Source of the DNA: an uncultured Clostridia bacterium
Lineage (GTDB): Bacteria; Bacillota; Clostridia; Oscillospirales; Ruminococcaceae
Length of the DNA stretch: 64,000 nt
NCBI GenBank assembly: GCA_947627465.1
Contig: CANQWD010000006.1
Location: 42,089-106,088, forward strand
Direction: 5' to 3'
The notes beneath the pieces were generated by a model, which worked only from the letters and a program-made list of their open reading frames with translations, had not been told where the DNA came from and searched no databases. This document shows positions 1 to 7,869 of this stretch, one piece after another; position 1 is the first letter of the stretch; the number at the start of each line of letters is the position of its first letter. Made by a program: the position numbers and the translations under genes.

Positions 1-274
1 ACATACCCTCGACAAGTACCCTTGTGTTGCCGTCGGGAGTAGTCAGCAGCTGTTTGATTATTCCCACCGTGCCCACAGAATAGATGTCGTCGGCAGTGGG
101 ACTTGTTTCGCCCGCGTCCTTTTGCGCCGCAAGAAAAATCTCGCCGCTGCCTTTAGCCGCCGCTTTAAGCGCGTTTACCGATCTGTCGCGTCCAACGTCA
201 AAGTGAAGCACCATTGACGGGAACACCACCAATCCTCTCAAAGCCAATGCCGGAAGTATCTTTGTGTTTTCCAT
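1..274 (-). CDS. lon: Lon protease, N-terminal part (cut by window edge)
   Basis: This is the first 91 codons of an ATP-dependent Lon protease, a cytoplasmic AAA+ protease that degrades misfolded and regulatory proteins. The ORF track misses it because the gene runs off the window. The translation starts MENTKILPALALRGLVVFPS and contains the substrate-binding LON N-domain signatures: LPALALRGLVVFP near residues 7-19, an IFLAAQKD segment, DDIYSVGTVG and a closing PDGNTRVLVEG. The ATG at 274 has an AAAGGGAG ribosome binding site in front. The ATPase and Ser-Lys protease domains lie outside the window, so completeness cannot be judged. Confidence 0.9.
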   Translation of the reverse strand, partial: MENTKILPALALRGLVVFPSMVLHFDVGRDRSVNALKAAAKGSGEIFLAAQKDAGETSPTADDIYSVGTVGIIKQLLTTPDGNTRVLVEGM

Positions 275-291
275 TGCAGTCTCCCTTTCTA

Positions 292-320
292 TATCTATAT
301 AACAAAACATCTTGTGTCAA
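292..320 (-). promoter_or_regulatory. Probable lon promoter
   Basis: On the minus strand a perfect -35 TTGACA (320-315) is followed 17 bases later by TAGATA (297-292), about 18 bases before the lon start codon. The -35 is strong and the -10 is only a partial match. No CIRCE or CtsR-like operator was recognised. Confidence 0.45.
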
Positions 321-447
321 AAATTCCAATGCTTTCATTATTATACATCATTTAAAAAAATTTTGCAACCCCTAAAATTTTACCGTTTTATCTGGAATTC
401 TGCGTTATAGCGGAGAATAAATTCCAAAAGCGGCGTTATGTGAATTT

Positions 448-1209
448 TCAGCGAAAAATCAGCGAAAACAGCGCGAAAATGATCGGCATGTGCAGCATAT
501 ATATCCAAATTGTCACGCGTCCGACAGCGGCAAGCGGCTTGCAGTGCGGTTTATAGAATGCTTTGGGCATTGCGCCGCTTTTAAACCAATATCCGCAGAA
601 GCTGCCGGCAAGGAACACAAAAAACCACGGCATTATCGGAAAAAAGTCCGAGGAACTGAAACTTTTGGAAATTATTCCCATGGGGAACAGTACGCCTACA
701 TTTCGCGCCGTTTCGGGAAAATTGTACTTTAACGCTCCAAATCCAACAAATCCTCTTGAGGCGTTCCAAGTAAACGCGGCGAGCAGAGCGTTCAGAGCAA
801 GCCCAACCGTCGGCGGTATTTTCTCGATATACTTTCCGAACAGCCCGTAAATCATCATTGAAACGCCAAGCAAGTGCAATATGCCGAAGCTTATCTCGTC
901 CGTTGTGAAAAACGGCACAACGAACGTTATCACCATTCCGAGGAAAAAACATTCCGCGCCGCGTCTTACATTGTCGTGAGAGTATCTGCACATTATTCCC
1001 GAAATGAAGATGAACGTTCCCGCGAAAATATCGCGGATAATGCCGAACCAACCGCTGAAGAACACGGGTATTTTTACGCCGAACTCGTAGTTCAACTCAT
1101 AAAGCGCGTGATATATCACCATACATATTATCGCGAAGCCGCGTATCTCGTCGAGAAGATACACTCTGCCGCTTTTTCCGGATATGCCGCTTTTGCACGA
1201 AACTTTCAT
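448..1209 (-). CDS. DUF1624 / heparan-alpha-glucosaminide acetyltransferase-like membrane protein
   Basis: A 253-residue polytopic membrane protein. The N-terminal segment RVYLLDEIRGFAIICMVIYH (about residues 15-34) is the family hallmark of the DUF1624/HGSNAT catalytic domain, related to the acyltransferase-3 superfamily, where an Asp/Arg pair on the first helix and a following His are conserved. Hydrophobic stretches continue to the C-terminus (about seven), ending in an aromatic segment typical of the family. Relatives move acyl groups across the membrane onto sugars, but the substrate here is unknown. It is transcribed away from crcB. The ATG at 1209 has a weak GGGTG ribosome binding site. 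Confidence 0.7.
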   Translation of the reverse strand: MKVSCKSGISGKSGRVYLLDEIRGFAIICMVIYHALYELNYEFGVKIPVFFSGWFGIIRDIFAGTFIFISGIMCRYSHDNVRRGAECFFLGMVITFVVPFFTTDEISFGILHLLGVSMMIYGLFGKYIEKIPPTVGLALNALLAAFTWNASRGFVGFGALKYNFPETARNVGVLFPMGIISKSFSSSDFFPIMPWFFVFLAGSFCGYWFKSGAMPKAFYKPHCKPLAAVGRVTIWIYMLHMPIIFALFSLIFR

Positions 1210-1310
1210 TTTTTCACCCGATAGAATTTTTTATCCCGTTTTCTCTGCCATTGGCGGGGAGAACGCTGTATATATTCTATCACAAATTTCCAAAAAATAC
1301 AACTCGCCAC

Positions 1311-1339
1311 TTGAAAAATTAAAAAAATCGTGCTATAAT
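1311..1339 (+). promoter_or_regulatory. crcB-dusB promoter
   Basis: TTGAAA (1311-1316), a 17-base spacer and TATAAT (1334-1339). The predicted transcript would begin around 1346, leaving almost no leader before crcB. This leaves no room for a fluoride riboswitch and argues against the GTG start at 1351. Confidence 0.75.
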
Positions 1340-1359
1340 ATATCGGTGAGGTGAGAAAA

Positions 1360-1722
1360 TTGCTAAACGTCTTGACAGTCGGGGCGGGCGGATTTGTCGG
1401 CGCGGCTTTGAGGTATCTCGCGGGTCTTATACCCATAGAAACAAAATCGGGTTTTCCCGTGAAGACTTTCGCGATAAACATTATCGGGTGTTTCGCAATC
1501 GGCATTATTTCCGTGTTGATAACCAAAAAGGTCGGCAATGATACGCTTATGCTGTTCCTGAAAGCGGGAGTTTGCGGCGGATTTACAACGTTCTCTTCGT
1601 TCGCTCTTGAAACGCAGGAGCTGTTTTCGGACGGAAATATCGTTACGGGCGTTCTTTACGCTTTGGGAAGCCTTACAGCGGGGACGTTGGCGGTTCTGTT
1701 GGGGCAGATAATTGTAAAATAA
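1360..1722 (+). CDS. crcB: Fluoride efflux channel CrcB/FluC
   Basis: A short four-helix membrane protein of the CrcB/FluC family, which forms dual-topology dimers that export toxic fluoride. Visible family motifs are GGFVGAALRY near the N-terminus, the central NIIGCFAIG with the conserved Asn, and GGFTTFSSFALE, which holds the phenylalanines lining the fluoride pore. Length (about 120 residues) is normal. I place the start at TTG 1360, four bases after GAGGTGAG, because the ORF-track GTG at 1351 lies inside that ribosome binding site and at the predicted transcript 5' end. dusB follows 11 bases downstream, so the two probably form an operon. Confidence 0.9.
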   Translation: MLNVLTVGAGGFVGAALRYLAGLIPIETKSGFPVKTFAINIIGCFAIGIISVLITKKVGNDTLMLFLKAGVCGGFTTFSSFALETQELFSDGNIVTGVLYALGSLTAGTLAVLLGQIIVK

Positions 1723-1733
1723 AGGAAATTGAT

Positions 1734-2708
1734 GTGAAATACATACAAATAGGTAACGTCAGAATAGAGAAAACCGCCGCCTTGGCTCCTATGGCAAGCG
1801 TTGCGGATAAGGCTTATCGGACAATGGCAAAGGGGTTTGGCGCAGCATATTGCGTGGGCGAAATGGCAAGCTGCAAGGGTCTTGTATACTCCGACCGCAA
1901 AACCGCCGAGCTTCTTTCGGTAAGCGAATTCGAGCGCCCTATGGGAGTGCAGCTTTTCGGTGCGGAGCCGGAGTTTATGGAAAAGGCGGTGAAGATCGCC
2001 GAGCGTTATTCTCCCGATATTATCGACATCAACGCGGGCTGTCCGATGCCGAAAATAGTCTGCGGAGGCGCGGGAAGCGCTCTTATGAAAACGCCGAAAA
2101 TTTTCGGGGAGTTGGTTCGAGCGGCGGTTGAAGCAACGGGAATACCGGTGACTGTGAAAATACGCGCGGGCTGGGATGAAAACTCCAAAAACGCCGTTGA
2201 AATGGCGAAAATCGCCGAGGAAAACGGAGCGGCGGCAGTCGCCGTTCACGGGCGCACCAAGGAACAGCTTTATGCGGGAAACGCGGATTGGAATATCATA
2301 AAAGCCGTAAAACAATCCGTGAGCGTTCCCGTGATAGGCAACGGCGATGTTAAAAGCGTTGAGGACTGCGTCAGAATGTACGAATACACGGGCTGCGACC
2401 TTGTGATGATAGGGCGCGGGAGTTATGGCAGACCGTGGCTTTTCGGGCAGATACGCGATTACTTTAGCGGAAAAACGCCGCGTTTTGAACCCGATTTGGA
2501 CGAAAAGCTTAATATAATGCGCCGCCACATCGCGCTTTTAGTCGAGGACAAGGGCGAGCGCACCGGAATGAAAGAGGCTCGGCGGCAAGCGGCGTGGTAC
2601 ATAAAGGGCATCGAGGGCGCGGCGGCTTTGAGAAACCGTTTCGGAAGTTTAAATACACTCGCCGACCTTGACGAGCTGATTAGTGAAATAAGCGGGAACG
2701 CGAATTGA
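1734..2708 (+). CDS. dusB: tRNA-dihydrouridine synthase DusB
   Basis: A 324-residue FMN-dependent enzyme that reduces uridines in the D-loop of tRNA. It is a TIM barrel of the DusB/NifR3 type. LAPMASVADKAYR near residue 17 is the flavin-binding start. DIINAGCP-like DINAGCPMPKIV near residue 100 carries the catalytic cysteine. VKIRAGW, VHGRTKEQLYAG and PVIGNGDV follow, and GRGSYGRPWLF closes the FMN site. The C-terminal helical domain (MRRHIALL...) binds tRNA. The GTG start at 1734 is preceded by AAAGGAAA. In Firmicutes this gene often sits in housekeeping neighbourhoods, and here it follows crcB. Confidence 0.95.
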   Translation: MKYIQIGNVRIEKTAALAPMASVADKAYRTMAKGFGAAYCVGEMASCKGLVYSDRKTAELLSVSEFERPMGVQLFGAEPEFMEKAVKIAERYSPDIIDINAGCPMPKIVCGGAGSALMKTPKIFGELVRAAVEATGIPVTVKIRAGWDENSKNAVEMAKIAEENGAAAVAVHGRTKEQLYAGNADWNIIKAVKQSVSVPVIGNGDVKSVEDCVRMYEYTGCDLVMIGRGSYGRPWLFGQIRDYFSGKTPRFEPDLDEKLNIMRRHIALLVEDKGERTGMKEARRQAAWYIKGIEGAAALRNRFGSLNTLADLDELISEISGNAN

Positions 2709-2716
2709 TAGCGTGT

Positions 2717-2823
2717 GCAAATCGAGCAAGCGAGTGAGTTTGGCGTAGCGCGAAGCGCGTAGCCAAAGCTCACTCGGCTAGCGAACGGAGCGCAAAGCGC
2801 GTAGAGAGCGGTGCTCGATTTGC
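2717..2823. repeat. Palindromic intergenic hairpin element
   Basis: The gap between dusB and the DUF815 gene is a nested inverted repeat. Outer arms GCAAATCGAGCA (2717-2728) and TGCTCGATTTGC (2812-2823) enclose a second stem, GAGTGAG..TTTGGC (2732-2744) with GCCAAA..CTCACTC (2762-2775). Several GCGCGAAGCGCG-like small palindromes lie inside. It ends just before the ribosome binding site of the next gene. It could be a REP/MITE-like element or a strong mRNA-stabilising structure. No second copy was seen in the window. Confidence 0.7.
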
Positions 2824-2845
2824 CAATTTAAATAAGGAGATAATT

Positions 2846-4036
2846 ATGCAGGAATTCAGAAACAAAATTGCGGCGATATGCTGCTTCAACGTAAAAAACG
2901 ACCCCGTATTGTGCGGTTTTAAAAAGTTGTTCGGAGATACCGCGGAAGAAAGCTTTGAGGGCTATTCCGAAATAGTGGGAACGGTTCTGAAAAGCGGCGG
3001 CACGCTTGCCGAGTATTTTCATGATATGCTTGTGTTTTCGGAAAGCCCCGTTTTGAACGAATTCGCTTACGGAAAAACGGCTAAAAAGGACCACTCGATA
3101 TTGCGGCTCGACGCGGTAAAGTCAGATCTCGACATTATACGCGGTCTTTGCGAGGAGACCGCCGCGCAGGTACAAATACGTCTGAATACATTCTATGACA
3201 CGCTTGATTTCGGCAAGCTGCCGCTTTACGATAACGGAGTTTTTGATTACGAGCCGCAGTATTTTCTTGATTACATAAGAACCAACGGCAGCGGCATGTT
3301 CGCGAAATATAAGGCTTTCACATTTGACGGCGAATTGCATCCGATCGAGAACCCGGATAAAATTCGCCTGTCCGACCTTAAAAATTACGAGGAGCAGCGA
3401 AAACAGGTCGTTGACAACACGGTTTGCTTTCTTTCCGGAAAACCCGCGCAGAATGTGCTTCTTTACGGCGATAGGGGCACGGGCAAATCTTCGACGGTGA
3501 AAGCCATTATGAACGAATCTAAGTACCTAAGAATGGTGGAGGTCTCAAAGAACGATATCGCGGAATTGCCGCGGCTTTTCCGAAAGCTTAAAGATATTCC
3601 GCTGCACTTCATAGTTACCATTGACGATCTGTCTTTCTCCGAAAACGACGACCGCTTTGGGATATTGAAAGCCGTGCTGGAGGGTTCTCTTTCGGCAAAG
3701 CCCGAGAATATTCTTATTTACGCTACCACAAACCGCCGTAAAATTATCCGTGAAACTGCATCCGAACGCGAGATATCGGGCGCGGACGCTATTGATGAGA
3801 GTATGTCGCTCTCCGATCGTTTCGGACTTTTCGTTACGTTTATGAAGCCCGACAAGAAGGTCTATCTCGATATCGTGCAAAAACTCGCCGATGACAGGGG
3901 CTTGGACGTTTCCGAGGAAGAGCTGTTCGCCGCGGCAGAACGTTTCGCGCTCAAACGCGGCGGGCGTTCGCCGAGAACCGCGCGCCAGTTTATTGATTGG
4001 CTTGACGGCAGAATAGCGTTGGGTTTGGCTTATTAA
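2846..4036 (+). CDS. DUF815 family AAA ATP-binding protein
   Basis: A 396-residue cytoplasmic P-loop protein of the DUF815 family. Walker A is GDRGTGKSS (residues 208-216) and Walker B is FIVTIDDLSF (about 254-263). The family-typical LKAVLEGSL, IYATTNRRK, LSDRFGL and C-terminal GGRSPRTARQF with an arginine-rich sensor region follow in order. The N-terminal 190 residues are the less conserved helical part. The biochemical role of the family is not established. The domain order resembles a helicase- or loader-type AAA protein. The ribosome binding site is AAGGAG upstream of 2846. btuF-like follows 16 bases downstream in the same direction. Confidence 0.88.
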   Translation: MQEFRNKIAAICCFNVKNDPVLCGFKKLFGDTAEESFEGYSEIVGTVLKSGGTLAEYFHDMLVFSESPVLNEFAYGKTAKKDHSILRLDAVKSDLDIIRGLCEETAAQVQIRLNTFYDTLDFGKLPLYDNGVFDYEPQYFLDYIRTNGSGMFAKYKAFTFDGELHPIENPDKIRLSDLKNYEEQRKQVVDNTVCFLSGKPAQNVLLYGDRGTGKSSTVKAIMNESKYLRMVEVSKNDIAELPRLFRKLKDIPLHFIVTIDDLSFSENDDRFGILKAVLEGSLSAKPENILIYATTNRRKIIRETASEREISGADAIDESMSLSDRFGLFVTFMKPDKKVYLDIVQKLADDRGLDVSEEELFAAAERFALKRGGRSPRTARQFIDWLDGRIALGLAY

Positions 4037-4052
4037 CTTTGGAGTGATAAGT

Positions 4053-4985
4053 ATGAAAGGTATCGTCATAAAATCGTTTTGCGCGGCGCTTTGCGGAGCG
4101 CTGCTGCTTACGGGCTGTTCAAAGTCGTCGTCAACGCCGGACGAGATATCCGTTGCAAGCGGCGCGGAGAGCGTTGCCGAGCAGCCGTTTCCCGTTGTTT
4201 CCTGCGGCGTTCGTCTTGAAAAAACTCCCGAAAAGATAGTCAGCCTGTCGCCCGCCGCGACTGAGATTATTTGCGAGTTGGGCTTTAAAGATAAGTTAGT
4301 CGGAATAAGCGATTACTGCGATTATCCAGAGGGCTTGAAAGCGGATAAAGTCGGAAGCACGGAAAATCCCGATACGGACGCTATTGTAAAACTGAAGCCC
4401 GACGCGGTTTTCACGCTGTCAGCGCTTTCGGAACGTGAAACTTACGCGCTGAACCAAGCGAATATCGCCGTGCTTACCGCACAGCCGCCGCACAATCTTG
4501 AGGAGTATTCCGCGTTGTACAAGGAGATAGCAGCGGCGTTTTACGGCAAAGAAACGGACGGAAGCGAAAAGGACGTACAAAAAGCCGTCAAAATAGGTTC
4601 CGAAGCGCGTTCCGCTCTTGAAAAAGCCGCTCAAAGCGTGAAGCTTGAAAGCTTTGTTTATGTAACCGAAAAGCTTACGGCGGCAGGTAAAGATACCTTT
4701 GAAAGCGCGGTGTTAAGCCTTTCGGGAAAGAACGTCTGCGAAGGTACGGATTACGCGGCTCTTGATACGATAAAATCCGCACCGAAGTTTATTATCGCGG
4801 CAAATTCGCTGTCCGAGGATAAACTCAAAGAGAATGAAACGCTCGCGGCGTTTATTGAAAAAGGCGCGCAGATCGAATTCATAAACGCTGCGGCGTTTGA
4901 GCGTCCTACGGCTCGCACCGCCGAGGTTTTCAACGAACTTTTGAGCGGTGAGGTGTCGGCGGTCTCGGCGGTCACATCGGAGTGA
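4053..4985 (+). CDS. BtuF-like periplasmic-binding lipoprotein
   Basis: A substrate-binding lipoprotein of the cobalamin/iron-siderophore class (TroA-like fold, BtuF branch). The signal peptide ends in the lipobox LLTGC with Cys22 as lipidation site, so it is anchored on the outer face of the membrane. KIVSLSPAATEIICELG, VGISDYCDYP and a VGSTENPDTDAIVKLKPD segment are characteristic of the cluster-A binding fold. No permease or ATPase lies next to it, so it is either an orphan receptor or works with a distant transporter. ATG 4053 is preferred over the tracked GTG 4044, which overlaps the GGAG ribosome binding site. Its 3' end overlaps the convergent deacetylase by 14 bases. Confidence 0.85.
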   Translation: MKGIVIKSFCAALCGALLLTGCSKSSSTPDEISVASGAESVAEQPFPVVSCGVRLEKTPEKIVSLSPAATEIICELGFKDKLVGISDYCDYPEGLKADKVGSTENPDTDAIVKLKPDAVFTLSALSERETYALNQANIAVLTAQPPHNLEEYSALYKEIAAAFYGKETDGSEKDVQKAVKIGSEARSALEKAAQSVKLESFVYVTEKLTAAGKDTFESAVLSLSGKNVCEGTDYAALDTIKSAPKFIIAANSLSEDKLKENETLAAFIEKGAQIEFINAAAFERPTARTAEVFNELLSGEVSAVSAVTSE

Positions 4986-5736
4986 TTAAATAACCGTTTT
5001 CGCGCCAATTGTCAATTACAGAGCCCAGTATTTCCGTATTTGTTTTGGATACCGCGTGGAGCAGATAAACCGCGCCCGGGTGTACCTTTTGAGTTATTTT
5101 CTCAAACGCTTCGGACGGCTCGGGCTGTTTGCTTGTGTCCCAATCGTAGTATGCGAAGCTCCACAAAACCGTGGTGTAGCCCAAATCTTTGGCACATTTC
5201 AGCACACGCTCGGAAAACTCGCCCTTAGGCGGGCGCATAACGTACATATCATAGCCGAACTGTTGTTTTATATATTCGTGAAGCTCGGAAAGCTCATTTT
5301 TCAGCTCGTTGTCGGAGCATTCGGGAAGCGACGGGTGCGACATCGTGTGGTTGCCTACCGTATGTCCCTCGGCTATCATTCGTTTTATTAACTCGGGGTT
5401 GGATTTGGCGTAGTCGTAAGTTACGAAAAATACTGCGCGGACGTTCTTTTCTTTTAGAACGTCCAGAATTTTTTCGGTGTAACCGTTTTCATATCCCTCG
5501 TCGAACGTGAGCCACAGCCGTTTGTGCTCGGCTTCTCCAACGAACAAGCCGCCCATTTCGGAATACTTTGCTTCGGCGTTTACGGCGTCGGACGGTCTTC
5601 CGCTGGCGTCCGTTGAGGCTCCCAAGCCCCAGGCGATTTTTTTGTTGTCATATTGGCTAAAATCCTCGGCGAACGCGGGGCAAGTTGTCAAAGCTGCCGC
5701 CAAAGCCGCGGACAGCGCGCTTTTACAGAATTTCAT
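4972..5736 (-). CDS. PdaA-like polysaccharide deacetylase
   Basis: A 254-residue secreted NodB-fold deacetylase. A signal peptide ends near AFA (residues 21-23). The catalytic motif is TFDEGYENG (77-85), the variant of TFDDG typical of PdaA, the Bacillus enzyme that de-N-acetylates muramic acid to make muramic delta-lactam in spore cortex. The metal-binding motif HTVGNHTMSHPSL (125-137) and RPPKGEFS (168-175) are present, and the late LLHAVS motif holds the catalytic histidine. Cortex modification is therefore the likely role, and other sporulation genes occur later in the window. ATG 5736 has GGAGAT upstream. It is convergent with the BtuF-like gene. Confidence 0.88.
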   Translation of the reverse strand: MKFCKSALSAALAAALTTCPAFAEDFSQYDNKKIAWGLGASTDASGRPSDAVNAEAKYSEMGGLFVGEAEHKRLWLTFDEGYENGYTEKILDVLKEKNVRAVFFVTYDYAKSNPELIKRMIAEGHTVGNHTMSHPSLPECSDNELKNELSELHEYIKQQFGYDMYVMRPPKGEFSERVLKCAKDLGYTTVLWSFAYYDWDTSKQPEPSEAFEKITQKVHPGAVYLLHAVSKTNTEILGSVIDNWRENGYLITPM

Positions 5737-5892
5737 AGCTATCTCCTTTTCGGTCGTTTTAGGTTATTTTCCGCATTGTTCGGCGGATTATTAAAGTAAA
5801 ATTTTCACAGGCTTTTGCGAAAAATAGAAAAATCTCACTTTGGTTAAAAAACATTTGTGCAATATGACGTGCCCTATATTCCGCAAATCCAC

Positions 5893-5921
5893 TTGAATAA
5901 TGCGGAAAAATATGTTAAAAT
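5893..5921 (+). promoter_or_regulatory. Promoter of the NrnA-like gene
   Basis: TTGAAT (5893-5898), 17 bases, TAAAAT (5916-5921), about 36 bases before the start codon. A short inverted repeat TTCCGCA..TGCGGAA flanks the -35 box and could be an operator, but this is weak evidence. Confidence 0.5.
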
Positions 5922-5956
5922 ATAATTAGTACAGCATTGCAAAGGAGCCGTTTAAT

Positions 5957-6973
5957 ATGGCAAAAAACTTTAACGATCTGGTTGAACTTCTGCAAGGTCA
6001 CCGCGTTTTTATACAAACTCATAACTTTCCGGATCAAGACGCTGTTGCGAGCGCTTTCGGACTTCAGGAGCTTTTGCGGCATTTCGGTGTTGAGACCACG
6101 ATCTGCCACCATGGTGTTGTGGAACGCGCCGTTACTAGCAATATGGTTGCCGAGCTTGGGATCGAGATGCTTTCCGAGGAGGGCGGGGAAACCGAAAATC
6201 TCGGCGAGGAAATGAACGCGCGGGATTATATTATCATCGTTGATTCGCAAAAGGGAAGCGGAAACATTGATGATCTGATTGGTGATGAGGTCGCTTGTAT
6301 AGACCATCACCCGACTTTTGTTGAGGTTTCCGATTATAAATATATGGATATCCGCATTGTGGGAAGCTGTGCCACGATAATTGCCGATTACTATCGGGAA
6401 TGCGGCGTTGAGATGTCCGAAAATGTCGCTACGGCGCTTCTTTACGGCTTAAAGAGCGACACGCGCAATTTTACGCGTGGCGTAACGCAGCTTGACGTGG
6501 ATATTTACAGCTACTTGTTTCCGAAAAGCAATCATCAGTTAATTAGGAAATACCAGGCCGCCGAGATCGAATACAGCGAACTTAACGCGTTTTCCGATAG
6601 TCTTAGGAACATCGAGGTCTACAATGAGGTGGGGTTCGCGTTTCTGGATTTCCCGTGCAAGGAGGGATTTGTGGCAACGGTCTCGGACTTCATTCTCGAT
6701 ATCGATTTGGTGAAGTTCGTGGTGGTTTACACACGCAGACCAAACGGGTTTAAATTTTCGGTGCGCTCCGAATTGGACGAGCTTGACGCGGGCATGATCA
6801 TCTCCGAGGCGCTTAAGGACGTGGGTTCGGGCGGCGGACATAAAACTATGGCGGGCGGATTTGCGGAGGAAGACAAGGTTCTGGCAATGAATTTCGACTT
6901 TAATAAGGTCATTCAAAATTTGTTCTTGAACGTTATCAACAAGGTGCCGCCTCACGGTTTGACGATAGAATAA
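5957..6973 (+). CDS. DHH/DHHA1 phosphoesterase (NrnA-like)
   Basis: A 338-residue cytoplasmic phosphoesterase of the DHH-DHHA1 family, similar to NrnA, which degrades nano-RNAs and pAp. Metal-binding motifs are visible in order: HNFPDQDAVASA (about 22-33), IIIVDS (92-96), the family DHH in ACIDHHPTF (113-121) and later ATALLYGLKSDT. The C-terminal DHHA1 domain contains GSGGGHKTMAGGFA, the substrate-binding glycine motif. Length fits the family. The ribosome binding site AAAGGAG lies upstream of ATG 5957. It appears to be monocistronic, with its own promoter and a strong terminator. NrnA versus a cyclic-dinucleotide phosphodiesterase role cannot be decided from sequence. Confidence 0.85.
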   Translation: MAKNFNDLVELLQGHRVFIQTHNFPDQDAVASAFGLQELLRHFGVETTICHHGVVERAVTSNMVAELGIEMLSEEGGETENLGEEMNARDYIIIVDSQKGSGNIDDLIGDEVACIDHHPTFVEVSDYKYMDIRIVGSCATIIADYYRECGVEMSENVATALLYGLKSDTRNFTRGVTQLDVDIYSYLFPKSNHQLIRKYQAAEIEYSELNAFSDSLRNIEVYNEVGFAFLDFPCKEGFVATVSDFILDIDLVKFVVVYTRRPNGFKFSVRSELDELDAGMIISEALKDVGSGGGHKTMAGGFAEEDKVLAMNFDFNKVIQNLFLNVINKVPPHGLTIE

Positions 6974-7030
6974 ATATTTAAGCGACAGGTTTTCTTTCCG
7001 CTTAGAATTGTATTATAAAGTATATTTTTC

Positions 7031-7067
7031 CCTTTTCTCCTCCGCGATGCGGGGGAGAAAAGGTTAT
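7031..7067 (+). terminator. Intrinsic terminator after the NrnA-like gene
   Basis: CCTTTTCTCCTCCGC, a three-base loop and GCGGGGGAGAAAAGG form a near-perfect GC-rich stem followed by TTATTTT. A smaller hairpin (GCGGTAGG..CCTGCCGC) lies about 80 bases further on. Confidence 0.75.
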
Positions 7068-7189
7068 TTTAAAGCTCGGTTTTATTTAAAGACGCGATAA
7101 AGCAATTTCAGGCTGCGCATAAAAAGACTTTTTTACAAGCTGAAGCGGTAGGTTTTCCTGCCGCATTTTAAATTCTCGAGTTTTCCTTA

Positions 7190-7218
7190 TTGACAATATC
7201 TATGAAACGTGATATAAT
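7190..7218 (+). promoter_or_regulatory. Consensus promoter of the radical SAM-ruvCAB operon
   Basis: TTGACA (7190-7195), a 17-base spacer and TATAAT (7213-7218) match the sigma-A consensus at every position. The next six genes follow on the same strand with short gaps or overlaps, so this promoter probably drives the whole operon through ruvB. No LexA/SOS operator (GAAC-N4-GTTC type) was noticed beside it. Confidence 0.8.
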
Positions 7219-7251
7219 TATAATGTATATTTTTGCGGAGAGGTGCAGACA

Positions 7252-7869
7252 ATGACAATTTTTTACAAATTTGAAGGCAAATTATATATAAATATAACCA
7301 ACGGCTGTCCGTGCGACTGCGTGTTTTGCATACGCAAAAACGGCGACAGCATAGAGGACAATGACAGCTTGTGGCTTGAGCATGAGCCGACGTTCGAGGA
7401 AATATGCGCTGCTTTTGACGGGTTCGATAAAACGGGAATCAAAGAAGCAGTGTTCTGTGGTTACGGAGAACCGACCGTTCGCGCGGATATGCTGATAAAA
7501 ACCGCCGAATATATTAAGGCGAATTCCGATTTAAAGCTCCGCGTGAATACCAACGGCTTGGTAAGGCTTATTCATAAAGACTTTGATATTTCGCGTTTTA
7601 AAGGCGTTATCGACAGCTTTTCGATAAGCTTGAATGCGCCGAATGCAAAACGCTACAATGAAGTCACGCGTCCCAAATACGGAGAACGGTCTTTTGATGA
7701 AATGCTTCGTTTTGCAAAGGACGTTAAGGCAATGGGTATCAAAACAGCGTTTACCGTGGTGGATGTGATAACAGCCGAGGAGATCGAAGAATGTAAAAAG
7801 CTCGCCGAGAGCCTTGAAATTCCGCTTAGAGTGCGCGCTTACGTTACGGACAACGAGAGTTACACATAA
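7252..7869 (+). CDS. TatD-associated-type radical SAM protein
   Basis: A 205-residue small radical SAM enzyme. The [4Fe-4S] cluster motif CX3CX2C is at Cys19, Cys23 and Cys26 within NGCPCDCVFCIR. FCGYGEPT is the SAM-binding GGE-like motif, and LRVNTNGL, SISLNAPNAKRYNEV and TAFTVVDV complete the partial TIM barrel. The best match by memory is the family annotated 'TatD-associated radical SAM protein', whose reaction is unknown. No tatD gene is adjacent here. I chose ATG 7252, seven bases after GGAGAGG, over the tracked GTG 7243. Its stop codon overlaps the ruvC start by one base (TAATG), implying coupling. Confidence 0.82.
   Translation: MTIFYKFEGKLYINITNGCPCDCVFCIRKNGDSIEDNDSLWLEHEPTFEEICAAFDGFDKTGIKEAVFCGYGEPTVRADMLIKTAEYIKANSDLKLRVNTNGLVRLIHKDFDISRFKGVIDSFSISLNAPNAKRYNEVTRPKYGERSFDEMLRFAKDVKAMGIKTAFTVVDVITAEEIEECKKLAESLEIPLRVRAYVTDNESYT

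Noticed and set aside
1260-1350. Fluoride riboswitch upstream of crcB
   Set aside because: No conserved riboswitch motifs seen, and the promoter position leaves no leader.
1656-2528. 290-residue minus-strand ORF opposite dusB
   Set aside because: Shadow of dusB. No start signal and His/Arg-rich composition typical of antisense frames.
4053-4985. Cobalamin uptake operon around the BtuF-like gene
   Set aside because: Only the binding protein is present. No BtuC/BtuD genes or cobalamin riboswitch were seen.
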